Shown: piece after piece, positions 17,723 through 26,602 of the stretch
Layout: each line of letters opens with the position of its first letter
Position numbering within the stretch: the stretch's first letter is position 1
Assembly (NCBI GenBank): GCA_942492635.1
Contig: CALOFP010000003.1
Location: 806,001-870,000 of the forward strand
Length of the DNA stretch: 64,000 nt
Reading direction: 5' to 3'
From: CALOFP01 sp942492635
GTDB lineage: Bacteria > UBP6 > UBA1177 > CALOFP01
Position numbers and translations under genes: made by a program
The notes under the pieces: model-generated
Told to the model about the DNA's origin: nothing
The model's database searches: none
The model's input: only the letters and a program-made list of their open reading frames with translations

Positions 17723-19438
17723 ATGCAGCTTGTAGAGAAAACACTAGAAAAAATATTAAAAGATACCATTTCGAATATTTATCCTGATTTTGAAAGCTGG
17801 AATAAAATCTTTGTCCAGAAAACAGGAAACGAAAAGTTCGGCGACTACCAGACAAACTTCGCCATGGCTACAGCCAAGGATTTCAGAAAGGCTCCGAGAG
17901 CGATAGCTGAAGAGATTGTTGCCGCTATTTCTGAAAACGAGGTTATTAAAAGTATCGAAATAGCCGGTCCTGGATTCATCAACATATTCATGAAGGAAGA
18001 TTACATTACCGAATGTGTTGAGAAAATCGGAAAGGAGGAGTTCGACTTCTCGTTTCTCAACAGAGAGGGCGAAGTCGTTGTGGACTACTCATCCCCCAAC
18101 ATCGCAAAACCGATGCACATCGGCCACCTCCGTTCAACGGTAATCGGTGATTCCATAAAGAGAATTTACAGATTCCTCGGTTACAACGTAATAGCCGACA
18201 ACCATCTCGGCGACTGGGGAACACAGTTCGGAAAGCTCATCGTCGCCTACCGCAACTGGCTCGACAGGGAAAAGTTCGAGCAGAACGCAATAGAGGAACT
18301 CGAGAGAATATATGTTCTTTTTGCCCAGATGGCAGCCGAAGACGAAAGTCTGAACGAAGAGGCGCGGCTGGAGCTCAAGAAGCTTCAGAGCGGAGACGAA
18401 ACAAACAAGAAAATGTGGCAGGAGTTCATCGATGTCAGCATGAGGGAGTATGAAAAGATATACAACCAGATGGGCATCAGCTTCGACACATACTACGGAG
18501 AGTCCTTCTACCACAACATGAATGAGGACACTCTCAACCTTCTTATCGAGAAGGGACTTGCCGAGGAGAGCGAAGGTGCACTCTGCGTTTTCTTCGACGA
18601 AAAGGAAAATCTACATCCCCTCATCGTTCGCAAGAAGGACGGCGCATACAACTACGCCACATCCGATCTCTCCGCCATCAGGCACAAGATCGACACATAC
18701 GACATAAACCAGGCCATCTACGTTACCGACGACCGTCAGCAGGCGCACTTCAAACAGGTGTTTAACGTAAAGGATAAACTCGGTCTCGATATCCGTACCG
18801 AGCACATCTACTTCGGTGTAATGAAGTTCGCGGATGGAATTTTCTCGACAAGAAAGGGTAACGTTATCCGTCTTGAGACTCTGATAGCTGAAGCTGTAAA
18901 GCGGGCACGCGACATTGTTGAGGAGAAGAACCCAACACTCTCAGAGGAAGAGAAAAAGAACATAGCCGAAACAGTTGCCCTCGGAGCAATCAAGTACGCA
19001 GACCTGAGTCAGAACAGGACAAGCACAATCATCTTCGAGTGGGACAAAGTTCTCAGTTTCGAAGGCAACACGGCTCCCTACCTCCAGTACAGCTATGCAA
19101 GGATTCAGGCTGTCAAGAGAAAGGGGCTCGACAACGGAGTAAACTACAGCGATATCGAAAAGATAGAACTCTCAAACGAGTACGAGCGCAATCTTGCGAC
19201 TGCACTTCTCAACTTCCCCAACGTTGTGCTTAAATCAGCAGAAAGCTACAAGCCCAACCTGATCGCCGACTATCTTTTCGAGCTGGCACAGAAGTTCAAC
19301 AGCTTCTACAACTCCACTCCGATCCTCAAGGCGGAAGAACACGAAAGAAATTCCAGGCTTCTTCTCGCCCACAAAACCGGAAAGATCATCCAGACCGGAC
19401 TCGATCTTCTCGGAATCAATACAGTTGAGCGGATGTAG
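17723..19438 (+). CDS. argS: Arginyl-tRNA synthetase
   Basis: Class I aminoacyl-tRNA synthetase. The HIGH motif is in 'SPNIAKPMHIGHLRSTVIGD'; the KMSKS equivalent is 'GIFSTRKGNVIRLETLI'. The C-terminal anticodon-binding DALR-type domain is present ('TAPYLQYSYARIQAV', 'KFNSFYNSTPIL'). I start at 17723 (GGGAG 7 nt upstream), giving 571 aa; the open frame extends nine codons further upstream without a ribosome-binding site. Followed by rpoH with its own promoter. Confidence 0.95.
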   Translation: MQLVEKTLEKILKDTISNIYPDFESWNKIFVQKTGNEKFGDYQTNFAMATAKDFRKAPRAIAEEIVAAISENEVIKSIEIAGPGFINIFMKEDYITECVEKIGKEEFDFSFLNREGEVVVDYSSPNIAKPMHIGHLRSTVIGDSIKRIYRFLGYNVIADNHLGDWGTQFGKLIVAYRNWLDREKFEQNAIEELERIYVLFAQMAAEDESLNEEARLELKKLQSGDETNKKMWQEFIDVSMREYEKIYNQMGISFDTYYGESFYHNMNEDTLNLLIEKGLAEESEGALCVFFDEKENLHPLIVRKKDGAYNYATSDLSAIRHKIDTYDINQAIYVTDDRQQAHFKQVFNVKDKLGLDIRTEHIYFGVMKFADGIFSTRKGNVIRLETLIAEAVKRARDIVEEKNPTLSEEEKKNIAETVALGAIKYADLSQNRTSTIIFEWDKVLSFEGNTAPYLQYSYARIQAVKRKGLDNGVNYSDIEKIELSNEYERNLATALLNFPNVVLKSAESYKPNLIADYLFELAQKFNSFYNSTPILKAEEHERNSRLLLAHKTGKIIQTGLDLLGINTVERM

Positions 19439-19444
19439 CCGAAC

Positions 19445-19472
19445 TTGACCGCAGTTCAATAGATATTATAAT
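19445..19472 (+). promoter_or_regulatory. rpoH promoter
   Basis: TTGACC, 16 nt, TATAAT, 39 nt before the rpoH start. The -10 is perfect. Confidence 0.7.
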
Positions 19473-19511
19473 CGCCGGTAAGCATATGTTTTCAAGGAGT
19501 TAAGAAAATTT

Positions 19512-20369
19512 ATGAGTAACAGGCTTCCAGTACTTGCTACAAATAATATCGGTGCCTACATAAAAAACGCTCTGAGCATCTCCAGTCTTTCCGCGGAGGA
19601 AGAAATTGAACTCTTCCGCAAATTCCAGGAGGAAAACTGCAAGGAATCTGGTAGAAAAATCATACTGGCCAACCTTAAACTTGTTGTAAACCTCGCCTAC
19701 AAGTTCCGTAATTTTCGCGATACAGCGGATCTGATCCAGGAGGGAAACACCGGGCTGATGACCGCATTCAAGAGATTCGATCTGGAAAAGGGCGTAAGGT
19801 TCACCACATACGCGACATGGTGGATTAAAGCCAAAATCCAGGAGTTCATCATCTCCCAGATGTCCATAGTTCGATTCGGAAAGACAAAGGACGAAAGAAA
19901 ACTCTTTTTCAATCTTGTCTCGACGATAAAGGATATCCAGGGATATGAAGCCGGGCGTGAACTTTCGACAGAGGAACTCGTATCCGAAATAGCAAAAAGG
20001 CTCTCCCTCTCCCCTTCCATGGTGAGAGAAAGCATGAAGGTGTTGACATCATCCACCGACGTTTCCATTGAATCGCCATACGGGTCCGAAGAAAACAGTC
20101 GAGCCCTTGTCCTCTACCAGGATAGGGACGATTCGGAAACCCAGCTTATTGAGACAGATCTCGATACCAAGATGAAGAGAGCTCTTCAAGACGCCATGGA
20201 GGAACTGAACGACCGGGAACAGTTCATTATTCAAAACCGTTTCCTCACCGAGGAGCCAATGACTCTTGAAGAGATAGGCGCACTCTACAGCGTCTCAAAA
20301 GAGCGTATCCGTCAGATTGAAGCCAGGACAATATCCAAACTTAGAGATAAGGTCTCGGACCTTGTCTAG
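19512..20369 (+). CDS. rpoH: Sigma-32-like (RpoH) RNA polymerase sigma factor
   Basis: 285 aa. Region 1.2/2: 'LKLVVNLAYKFRNFRDTADL', 'IQEGNTGLMTAFKRFDLEKG', 'FTTYATWWIKAKIQEFI'. The RpoH box region reads 'DERKLFFNLVSTIKDIQ' (family consensus R-K-L-F-F-N-L-R). Region 4.2 is 'TLEEIGALYSVSKERIRQIE'. It would direct heat-shock or envelope-stress transcription. The stop codon TAG lies within a 13-bp tandem repeat described separately. Confidence 0.9.
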   Translation: MSNRLPVLATNNIGAYIKNALSISSLSAEEEIELFRKFQEENCKESGRKIILANLKLVVNLAYKFRNFRDTADLIQEGNTGLMTAFKRFDLEKGVRFTTYATWWIKAKIQEFIISQMSIVRFGKTKDERKLFFNLVSTIKDIQGYEAGRELSTEELVSEIAKRLSLSPSMVRESMKVLTSSTDVSIESPYGSEENSRALVLYQDRDDSETQLIETDLDTKMKRALQDAMEELNDREQFIIQNRFLTEEPMTLEEIGALYSVSKERIRQIEARTISKLRDKVSDLV

Positions 20370-20413
20370 TATCCTTGTCTAGTATCCTTGTCTAGTATCC
20401 TTGTCTAGTATCC
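20362..20413 (+). repeat. Four tandem copies of TTGTCTAGTATCC at the rpoH stop codon
   Basis: Perfect 13-bp units begin at 20362, 20375, 20388 and 20401, followed by a decayed fifth (TTGACTAGTCC). The first copy contains the last rpoH codons and its TAG stop. The other copies are non-coding and each contains CTAG. The unit length is not a multiple of three. Confidence 0.95.
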
Positions 20414-20472
20414 TTGACTAGTCCGGCTGTTTCCCCTAATCTTAAACCTGAGTTAACTATCTGTGGAAGACT

Positions 20473-22044
20473 ATGAAAAAACATCTTATCCCTTTGACTT
20501 TCCTGATTATTTTATCATGCACTCAGGAAAGTGTCTGTCCCGAAGGAGCTATTGAATACAACGGACAGTGCTATATTGAAAAAGGAGTTCCTGAAAAAAC
20601 TTCAAAAGCCGCCGTAACACCCGAATTTCTCAAAGTTATTCATATCAATGACAAGAAAGCCCTCGTAACGTGGCATCTCTCATCAAGAAACGACAAAACA
20701 AAAAAGCTGGCCGTCGCCGCCCGTTATTTCGGCAAACCTTTTGACAAGGTAGCCGAAATTCCAACAGATACGACTTCCGCGGTTATAAATCTAGAGGAAA
20801 GAAAGGCTGACATCGCAATTGTCGGAGTGGACGAAGAAGATGTAATGCAGAAACCTTCCCGTCTTGTGACGACAACCGATTTCAGAGGAAGCGAAGCCGA
20901 ACTGAACGGAAAAGTTGAATCGCCCTTTACAGTAGGAAACGGCAATTCGATCCAAAAGATTACAGACTCCCTTTCCGTCCAAAACGTTCTGACGGTCAGG
21001 AGAGGAACAACTCTTATCGTGGAGGGATCTCTTCAAGTTGCAAACGGTGAAATAAAAGGAGAGGAAGATTCCACCATAGTTATAAGAAAGGAAGGCTCTC
21101 TCCTACTCGACAACGGTGCTATATCCAACTGCACGGTCGTTCTTGAAGACGGAATTACCGTGGAAAACCATTCGTCACTCAAAAATGTTACAATTCCCTC
21201 CAGCAACCTTTCATCAAAAGGTTCCGGCAAACTGAAAATATCCGATTCACTTATTCTCGATACTGTCATTAAGAACTTCAGCCCGTCAATTGACATCGAC
21301 AACACCATATTTCACAACACTAACGGATACATAACATCCGATGGAAAAGTATCCATAAAAAACAGTGTATTCCGGGATGTCGAAGGAATCGCACTTATCA
21401 ATTTCGGTGATCTCTTTTACGGAAATAGTATCTCCGATTCCCAAGGCATCGAAGGCGAACCCGCCCTTAAACTTTTCGGGGGAATCGTTTTAGCCAACAG
21501 CTTCGAAAACAACGTTATTCCAATACAGTTCCAGCAACCGGAAACACTTTTTGCCCTGAACACCGTTTCGGGAAGTAAAAAATCCTTTCTATCAATGACC
21601 ATGTCCCCTGGAATCTTCACCCTCAACAACTGGTCCGGCGAACCGAACGGTGAAGAATCTGAGGCACTCTCATTTTTCACCCCTACACTTTCCGAACCTT
21701 TTACAAAAACGCAAAATTTGAATTCGCTGCTGAAAAGCGATCCTGTTCACCACATCACATTTCACACCGACGGAACTAGAAGTTTCGCCAGGTTCGGAAA
21801 AAGGGAGTTATCCCTCACAAATTATGAATCATCCCCATTCAACGGCAAAACACTCCGCAACCTATCATTCTCAGACGAATTCATAACCTTGACAATAAAA
21901 GCGACCGACGGACTCGGACAAGTTTCCGGAACCGTTGAAACACCGACACGCAAGTTCACCTCCATCACAGGCAGGGCGATCGCCGAGGACAATGTAATCT
22001 CCGGATTTTTCCTTTTTACCGATCCAATCGAGGATTGTAGGTAA
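20473..22044 (+). CDS. Lipoprotein with predicted right-handed beta-helix
   Basis: 523 aa. The signal peptide ends in IILSC (lipobox). After an N-terminal 'CPEGAIEYNGQCY' Cys-loop and an FN3-like region, residues about 150-400 show repeated short beta-turn units ('GTTLIVEGSLQVANGEIKGE', 'GSGKLKISDSLILDTVIKN', 'NGYITSDGKVSIKNSVFRD') typical of parallel beta-helix surface proteins. No catalytic motif was seen. It is an exported, outer-membrane-anchored protein of unknown ligand. Confidence 0.7.
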   Translation: MKKHLIPLTFLIILSCTQESVCPEGAIEYNGQCYIEKGVPEKTSKAAVTPEFLKVIHINDKKALVTWHLSSRNDKTKKLAVAARYFGKPFDKVAEIPTDTTSAVINLEERKADIAIVGVDEEDVMQKPSRLVTTTDFRGSEAELNGKVESPFTVGNGNSIQKITDSLSVQNVLTVRRGTTLIVEGSLQVANGEIKGEEDSTIVIRKEGSLLLDNGAISNCTVVLEDGITVENHSSLKNVTIPSSNLSSKGSGKLKISDSLILDTVIKNFSPSIDIDNTIFHNTNGYITSDGKVSIKNSVFRDVEGIALINFGDLFYGNSISDSQGIEGEPALKLFGGIVLANSFENNVIPIQFQQPETLFALNTVSGSKKSFLSMTMSPGIFTLNNWSGEPNGEESEALSFFTPTLSEPFTKTQNLNSLLKSDPVHHITFHTDGTRSFARFGKRELSLTNYESSPFNGKTLRNLSFSDEFITLTIKATDGLGQVSGTVETPTRKFTSITGRAIAEDNVISGFFLFTDPIEDCR

Positions 22045-22383
22045 CCAATTTCCATGAATACAAAAATCCTATTTCAGTTTCCAATATAACCACAGAAAAG
22101 CATCGTTGCCGATTCAGCCCTCGGGATGATCAAATTAGTCGTATCTTTGTGAAATTGGCAGCTCATTTCATATCAAAACAATTAATCTTATCCCGCCAGC
22201 CATTATTTCGGTGGTGATATTTTTAATTTCATGAATGCGGCGGCTGAAATAATCGGATTATTGGTCTTGACCTGATTCTGACGATTGGAAGGGTAGTTCG
22301 TAACTGAATGAATTTCTCAAAGTTGTCAGCCTTTCAAAATCAAGAATAGGATTTCGAAAGAAGTGAGGATTTTTTCAACAGCG
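22045..22383. other. Intergenic region containing a dispersed repeat copy
   Basis: Convergent gap between the beta-helix lipoprotein and the HD hydrolase. No gene seen. Positions 22197-22250 hold a copy of a repeat also found at 54508-54558 and, shorter, at 54606-54640. Confidence 0.6.
22197..22250 (+). repeat. Dispersed intergenic repeat, copy A
   Basis: Contains GATATTTTTAATTTCATGAA followed by a GC-rich GCGGCGGCTGA. The same pattern, including an upstream CAGCC-TT-TTTC, occurs at 54508-54558. The family is not identified. Confidence 0.55.
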
Positions 22384-22989
22384 TCATCTATAACTGAGAA
22401 GATTGAGATCGACGGCGCAATCGATTATCTTTTCAAATGCATAATCAGGGCGTTTCCTCATGAGATCCGTTCTTTCCGTTAGTTTCTTCGCCAGCGGAAG
22501 AAGAATTTTTGCGGATTCGGTCCTGAAGAACTCCATTTTGGGACCACCGAAATCCATCAGGGGCCATCGGTATCTGTCTAGTGCGTCAGCATCCTTAAAG
22601 ATCATAAGATCGTGATTCATTTCAGGAGCGTCTGCATCATCAACACTGTGGAAGTGACAGAGGTAGGCAACCTTATCGACATCGGCTTCAGGATCAAGAT
22701 TGTGCAGATTATCCTTCACCCATAGTGAAGAAAAATAGCCATGATCACGGTTCAAACCGTCGTCAATTCTTTTAATATCGTGAAGTGCAGCAGCCCAACC
22801 TAGAGATTTTCGATCCGCCAGAAGTCCCTCCTGTTCTGCCATTCGGGCAAGAACCTGGGCATAGACGAGAACCCTCGTGGTGTGAGCCATGCCGTGAATT
22901 CCGGCCGAGGAACCTCTTTCGAACCATGATATATCAGGCTTGAATTTTTTTATCGAAGAGACAAGTGCCGGCACAACAGAAATGGTCAT
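22384..22989 (-). CDS. HD-domain metal-dependent phosphohydrolase
   Basis: 201 aa. The motif set H...HD...D is visible: 'SAGIHGMAHTTRVLVYAQVL' (first His), 'WAAALHDIKRIDDGLNRDHG' (HD pair), 'YLCHFHSVDDAD' and 'FKDADALDRYRW' (final Asp). HD-family enzymes hydrolyse phosphate esters of nucleotides or second messengers; the substrate here is unknown. I start at 22989 because AGGAGGAGG precedes that ATG; six codons upstream are also open. Confidence 0.82.
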   Translation of the reverse strand: MTISVVPALVSSIKKFKPDISWFERGSSAGIHGMAHTTRVLVYAQVLARMAEQEGLLADRKSLGWAAALHDIKRIDDGLNRDHGYFSSLWVKDNLHNLDPEADVDKVAYLCHFHSVDDADAPEMNHDLMIFKDADALDRYRWPLMDFGGPKMEFFRTESAKILLPLAKKLTERTDLMRKRPDYAFEKIIDCAVDLNLLSYR

Positions 22990-23290
22990 ATTTTCCTCCT
23001 CCTTCAACGATTAGAATACAGAAAAGAGGATTCTATTCAAAATTAATTTTGTCGTTAAATCCTGAAAATTAAAGACCGACCGGCACCTTGTTGTTACTCT
23101 ACTCAGGCTGGACTCATTTTGGTGATGATTTTTTCCAAAGAAATTGGAAAACTGCACTGAAAAGTATAAAAGCGGCGACCAGCCCCGTCGTGATTTTCCC
23201 GGGCAATCCGCCACCCCGGAATCTAAACCTCGTATCAATTGAGAATCGTATGGATAGGTAGGATTTTCTGTTTTTGGGATTCTATAAAAT

Positions 23291-23917
23291 TTACTTGCTC
23301 CGAAGATCAATGAGATCGTGAACTATCGGAAGAGAAAGTTTATATCGGACAGAAACAAAACGTATGAGTGCTATCACAAGGATCGTAATGGTGTAGATAA
23401 GCGCAGTTTCCTCATAAAGGATCTTAAGGAAAAAGAAAATGGCACCCCCGGCAAGGCAGGCTATTCCATAGATCTCCTTTCTCATGATGAGAGGAACTTC
23501 GTTACAGAATATATCGCGGAATACTCCACCCATGACAGCGGTAACCGCGCCCATGATAATTGCAAAAACCGGATGAACATTGAACATCATAGCCTTGTTT
23601 ATTCCGATAACCGTAAAAACGGCAATTCCGACTGTGTCGAAAAAGAACAGGGTCTCCTTCAACTTCAGAAGATATTTTGGAAAGACAAAGCAGAACATCA
23701 TGGCACAGACAATTGTGACAAGGTAGTTGATATCGTGCATCCAGAAAACCGGTGTGGAACCGAGAAGCACATCCCTCGTTGTTCCTCCTCCGACTGCGGT
23801 TAAAAGCGCAGCAAGAAATGCTCCAAGAAGATCGAAACGCTTTTCCGATGCCGCCAAAGTGCCGCTGACAGCAAAAGTAAAAGTTCCAATAATATCAAAA
23901 AGATAAATCACATCCAT
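23291..23917 (-). CDS. TRIC-family (UPF0126/YicG-like) membrane protein
   Basis: About 208 aa with seven hydrophobic helices in two similar halves. The glycine motifs 'LLTAVGGGTTRDVLLG' and 'AVTAVMGGVFRDIFCNEVPL' are diagnostic of the bacterial trimeric intracellular cation channel family. The start at about 23917 follows GGGGGTGGAG. Such proteins form monovalent-cation channels in the inner membrane. Monocistronic. Confidence 0.88.
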   Translation of the reverse strand: MDVIYLFDIIGTFTFAVSGTLAASEKRFDLLGAFLAALLTAVGGGTTRDVLLGSTPVFWMHDINYLVTIVCAMMFCFVFPKYLLKLKETLFFFDTVGIAVFTVIGINKAMMFNVHPVFAIIMGAVTAVMGGVFRDIFCNEVPLIMRKEIYGIACLAGGAIFFFLKILYEETALIYTITILVIALIRFVSVRYKLSLPIVHDLIDLRSK

Positions 23918-24184
23918 CTCCACCCCCACAGCGAGAAAATTTTGCTCAGCCAATCTACACCCTTCCAAATAAAAAATCAAGATGAAAAAATTTTTTTTTG
24001 AATTGCCAGCAAGACAAAACATTTCAAGCATCTATTCTCGGTCATTTCAACGAGTTGAAAAGACCGGCAACACTATTTAAGTTCACTCGCCATGAATCGG
24101 CGGGGGCATCTTGAAGATTAAAAAATTATTCTTTATATTTAGTGGATAGCCTCACATAACGTAATAGCGGCGAAGGAGAAAAAA

Positions 24185-24658
24185 ATGAAGCATGTGGAAA
24201 TCTTTACAAACGTCTCCTGTGAAGGAAACCCCGGACCGGGAAGCTACAGTGTCGTACTCAGCTATCATGGAAAAACAAAAGAGCTTTCGGCCAGTTTTGA
24301 AAAGAGTACCGGACACAGGATTGAACTTGCCGCAATGATAGCGGCCCTTTCCGCTCTTAAGGAGAGATGCTCCGTAACTTTCTACTCCCGATCTGAATTC
24401 GTTGAGAATGCCATCAACCGAAAATGGGTGGACGGATGGGAGAAGAACGGATGGAAAAAGGCTGACGATGAAAAACTGAAAAATTCCGATCTCTGGGCCG
24501 AGCTTCACCCTCTTCTGAGGCTTCATGAAATAAAAATCAAGAACCGAGGGAAAAAGGAAGGAGACCCAAACACTTCAGGAAAGAATAGTGGAAAACCAAA
24601 CACCTCTAAAGGCGACAAAAAGAACTCGGAGAATTCAAGAATGAATCCAATGTTCTGA
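24185..24658 (+). CDS. RNase HI-fold protein lacking catalytic residues
   Basis: 157 aa. 'IFTNVSCEGNPGPGSYSVVL', 'GHRIELAAMIAALSAL' and 'NGWKKADDEKLKNSDLWAEL' align clearly with ribonuclease HI. The catalytic acids are mostly lost: the first Asp (TDGS) is Asn (TNVS), the third (TDSQ) is Arg (SRSE), and the C-terminal GHxGxxxNE...D region is replaced by a basic tail ('KIKNRGKKEGDPNTSGKNSG'). Only the Glu of 'RIELAA' remains. It therefore looks like a non-catalytic nucleic-acid-binding derivative. AAGGAG is present before the ATG. Confidence 0.8.
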   Translation: MKHVEIFTNVSCEGNPGPGSYSVVLSYHGKTKELSASFEKSTGHRIELAAMIAALSALKERCSVTFYSRSEFVENAINRKWVDGWEKNGWKKADDEKLKNSDLWAELHPLLRLHEIKIKNRGKKEGDPNTSGKNSGKPNTSKGDKKNSENSRMNPMF

Positions 24659-25143
24659 TTTCGGGATATTTTTTCTGCCACAACTCCTTTAAAAACCGAT
24701 TCTCATTTACAGCCATATTTTCATCATCTGCCGCTTCCCCGAGGAATTATTTAAAGTGGAAAATCTTCTAACTATCGTTCAAAACGGAGAGCACAGCTCT
24801 GCCGAAAAAAGATGCTTGTTACATTTTCCTGTTTTTGAAAACTTAAACAATAGAGGAGCGACAAAGACAGCTTCAACACTCTTAACCTCAATCATTACGG
24901 ATTGTTGTAATTTTCAACAAAATTTGAAAGTTGAAAACAGCCCTCCTGTATGATATCATCTAATTGTAAACATACTTGCATCGGTGGGTGGTTGGGCAAG
25001 CAAAAGAATCGGCGTATCTTTCTCTGCTTTAGTTGTGCTGTTCGTCTTTTCAAAAAGAATTCGGACAACGATCTTTCACTTGGAGAAAACGCTGCCGGCT
25101 ACCTCCCTACTCTGTTTTGTTAACATGTAGTAAGGAGGACAAG
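24659..25143. other. Intergenic region with promoter and long leader
   Basis: Contains a good promoter at 24931-24959 and a leader of about 180 nt before the DUF4382 lipoprotein. A 65-codon open frame at 24756 has no ribosome-binding site and is not credible. No known riboswitch was recognised in the leader. Confidence 0.5.
24931..24959 (+). promoter_or_regulatory. Putative promoter of the DUF4382 lipoprotein gene
   Basis: TTGAAA, 17 nt, TATCAT. Confidence 0.5.
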
Positions 25144-26322
25144 ATGAAAAAATTGTTCACACTCAGCATTCTTCTATTTTTCGTTTTCGGTCTTTCGGGC
25201 TGTCTTGAGCCCGAAGACAAGACGGAATTGGAAGATGTAACCACACCTTCCTCTGACGAGGGAGAGTCAAATTTCAACGTTTCGGACGAAGCTTCAACTA
25301 GTGGGTCCTTAAAAATTCTTCTTACGGATGCACCCGCAGAAGAAGTGTACGAAGCTGTCTACGTTGTTTTCGAAAAGGTCGAAGTGCACATGGCAAAGGG
25401 TGGCGTTTCCGAATCCGGCGAAGATGGCGAAGGTGATTCCGAAGGGGAGAATGAATGGGAGGAAAATGCAGGAGAGGAATCCGAAAACACCGAGGAAAAC
25501 AAAAACGGCGTTGAAGAATCCTGTGATTCCGACTCAGCTGTTTACGAGGGTGAAGACGAAGAGGAGAGCTACCATATAGAGAGGTCGGCTTTCAGGAAGG
25601 CTCCGGAAAAGGATGATTGGAAGATGATCGAAAATCCTGACGATGAATCTCTCTACGAGGATGAGGTTTTCTCGAAAGGAAACGGATCGTGGATCACCAT
25701 CAAATCAGCTGAAGAAAATGACTGCTACGCAGATGAAAGTTGTTCAAAAATCAATCTCCTCGATCTCACTAACGGAAAGTTCGAACAGCTGGGCGTAGCA
25801 AATATTCTTCCAGGAAAGTACACCCAAATCAGGATCACCGTTAAACTTGCAACTGTCGTGATCAACGGTGAAGAGATCGAAATGAAGCTTCCTTCAAGAG
25901 CAGTAAAAATTGTACGTCCATTCACGGTTGAAGCAGGCGTTACAACTGAACTCGTTGCAGATTTTGACGCAGCAAAGTCGATCCATAAAAGGGGAACAGA
26001 CGAGTACATCATGTCTCCGGTCATAAGGCTTGTGGAAAACAAGGCAACCGGAGCAATCACCGGTGATGTTGTCGGTGACGCCGAGCAGGTTATCGTTACA
26101 TCCATGGTGGATGGATCGAGAGAGTCCTACAGCGGTACGGTGGCTGACGATGATGGCTATTTCAAGCTGGCCTTCCTTGAACCGGGAGTTTATGACATCC
26201 TTATCGAATCGTTCGGTTTCCACTCTTTCTCGATTGAGGATGTCGAGGTAAAAGCCGGTGAAACAACAGCTCTCCCAGAGCCGTTCGAACTTCTTGCCAG
26301 AGAGTTCGCGGTAGTGGAATAA
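25144..26322 (+). CDS. DUF4382-domain lipoprotein
   Basis: 392 aa. The signal peptide ends GLSGC. 'SGSLKILLTDAPAEEVYEAV' and, after a ~100-residue acidic insertion rich in Glu, 'KINLLDLTNGKFEQLGVANI', 'LPGKYTQIRITV' and 'YIMSPVIRLV' are typical DUF4382. The C-terminal ~85 residues form a carboxypeptidase-regulatory-like beta sandwich ('GYFKLAFLEPGVYDILIESF'). The acidic insertion splits the DUF4382 fold and is unusual. Start chosen at 25144: AAGGAGG lies 7 nt upstream. Surface-exposed or periplasmic, function unknown. Confidence 0.85.
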   Translation: MKKLFTLSILLFFVFGLSGCLEPEDKTELEDVTTPSSDEGESNFNVSDEASTSGSLKILLTDAPAEEVYEAVYVVFEKVEVHMAKGGVSESGEDGEGDSEGENEWEENAGEESENTEENKNGVEESCDSDSAVYEGEDEEESYHIERSAFRKAPEKDDWKMIENPDDESLYEDEVFSKGNGSWITIKSAEENDCYADESCSKINLLDLTNGKFEQLGVANILPGKYTQIRITVKLATVVINGEEIEMKLPSRAVKIVRPFTVEAGVTTELVADFDAAKSIHKRGTDEYIMSPVIRLVENKATGAITGDVVGDAEQVIVTSMVDGSRESYSGTVADDDGYFKLAFLEPGVYDILIESFGFHSFSIEDVEVKAGETTALPEPFELLAREFAVVE

Positions 26323-26516
26323 GTGCTTTCGGGCGAAAAGCTCCGACTTTTATATCTTTTAAAAACTATCCGCTCAATTTGCTCTATTCTTTCGGATTTA
26401 TCTGCAATAACGTCAACTTACAGCCTTTTATTCTGGCAATACGAAAAGATTACAAACAGGAATTTCAGCAACATCTAATAAAATACATTCCTTCTCCTTT
26501 CAATTAAAATAAATTT

Positions 26517-26525
26517 TGCTATAAT
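26517..26525 (+). promoter_or_regulatory. Putative extended -10 promoter of the PKD lipoprotein
   Basis: TGCTATAAT is an exact extended -10. The -35 is weak (CTTTCA at 17 nt). About 75 nt upstream of the start codon. Confidence 0.45.
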
Positions 26526-26602
26526 CATCAGCCGTCAGATCCGGGAACTCTATTTGACTTCCCATTTTGTCATTTTCTGCCGCATTTTATTACGGGGGTT
26601 TT

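Noticed and set aside
23011..23310. A 99-codon minus-strand frame between the HD hydrolase and TRIC genes
   Set aside because: Overlaps the TRIC C-terminus, with poor initiation signals and random-looking composition.
24756..24953. A 65-codon frame in the DUF4382 leader
   Set aside because: It has no ribosome-binding site, and its end overlaps the spacer of a good promoter.
24960..25143. Riboswitch in the long leader of the DUF4382 gene
   Set aside because: The leader is long enough but I could not match any known riboswitch core; a covariance-model search would be needed.
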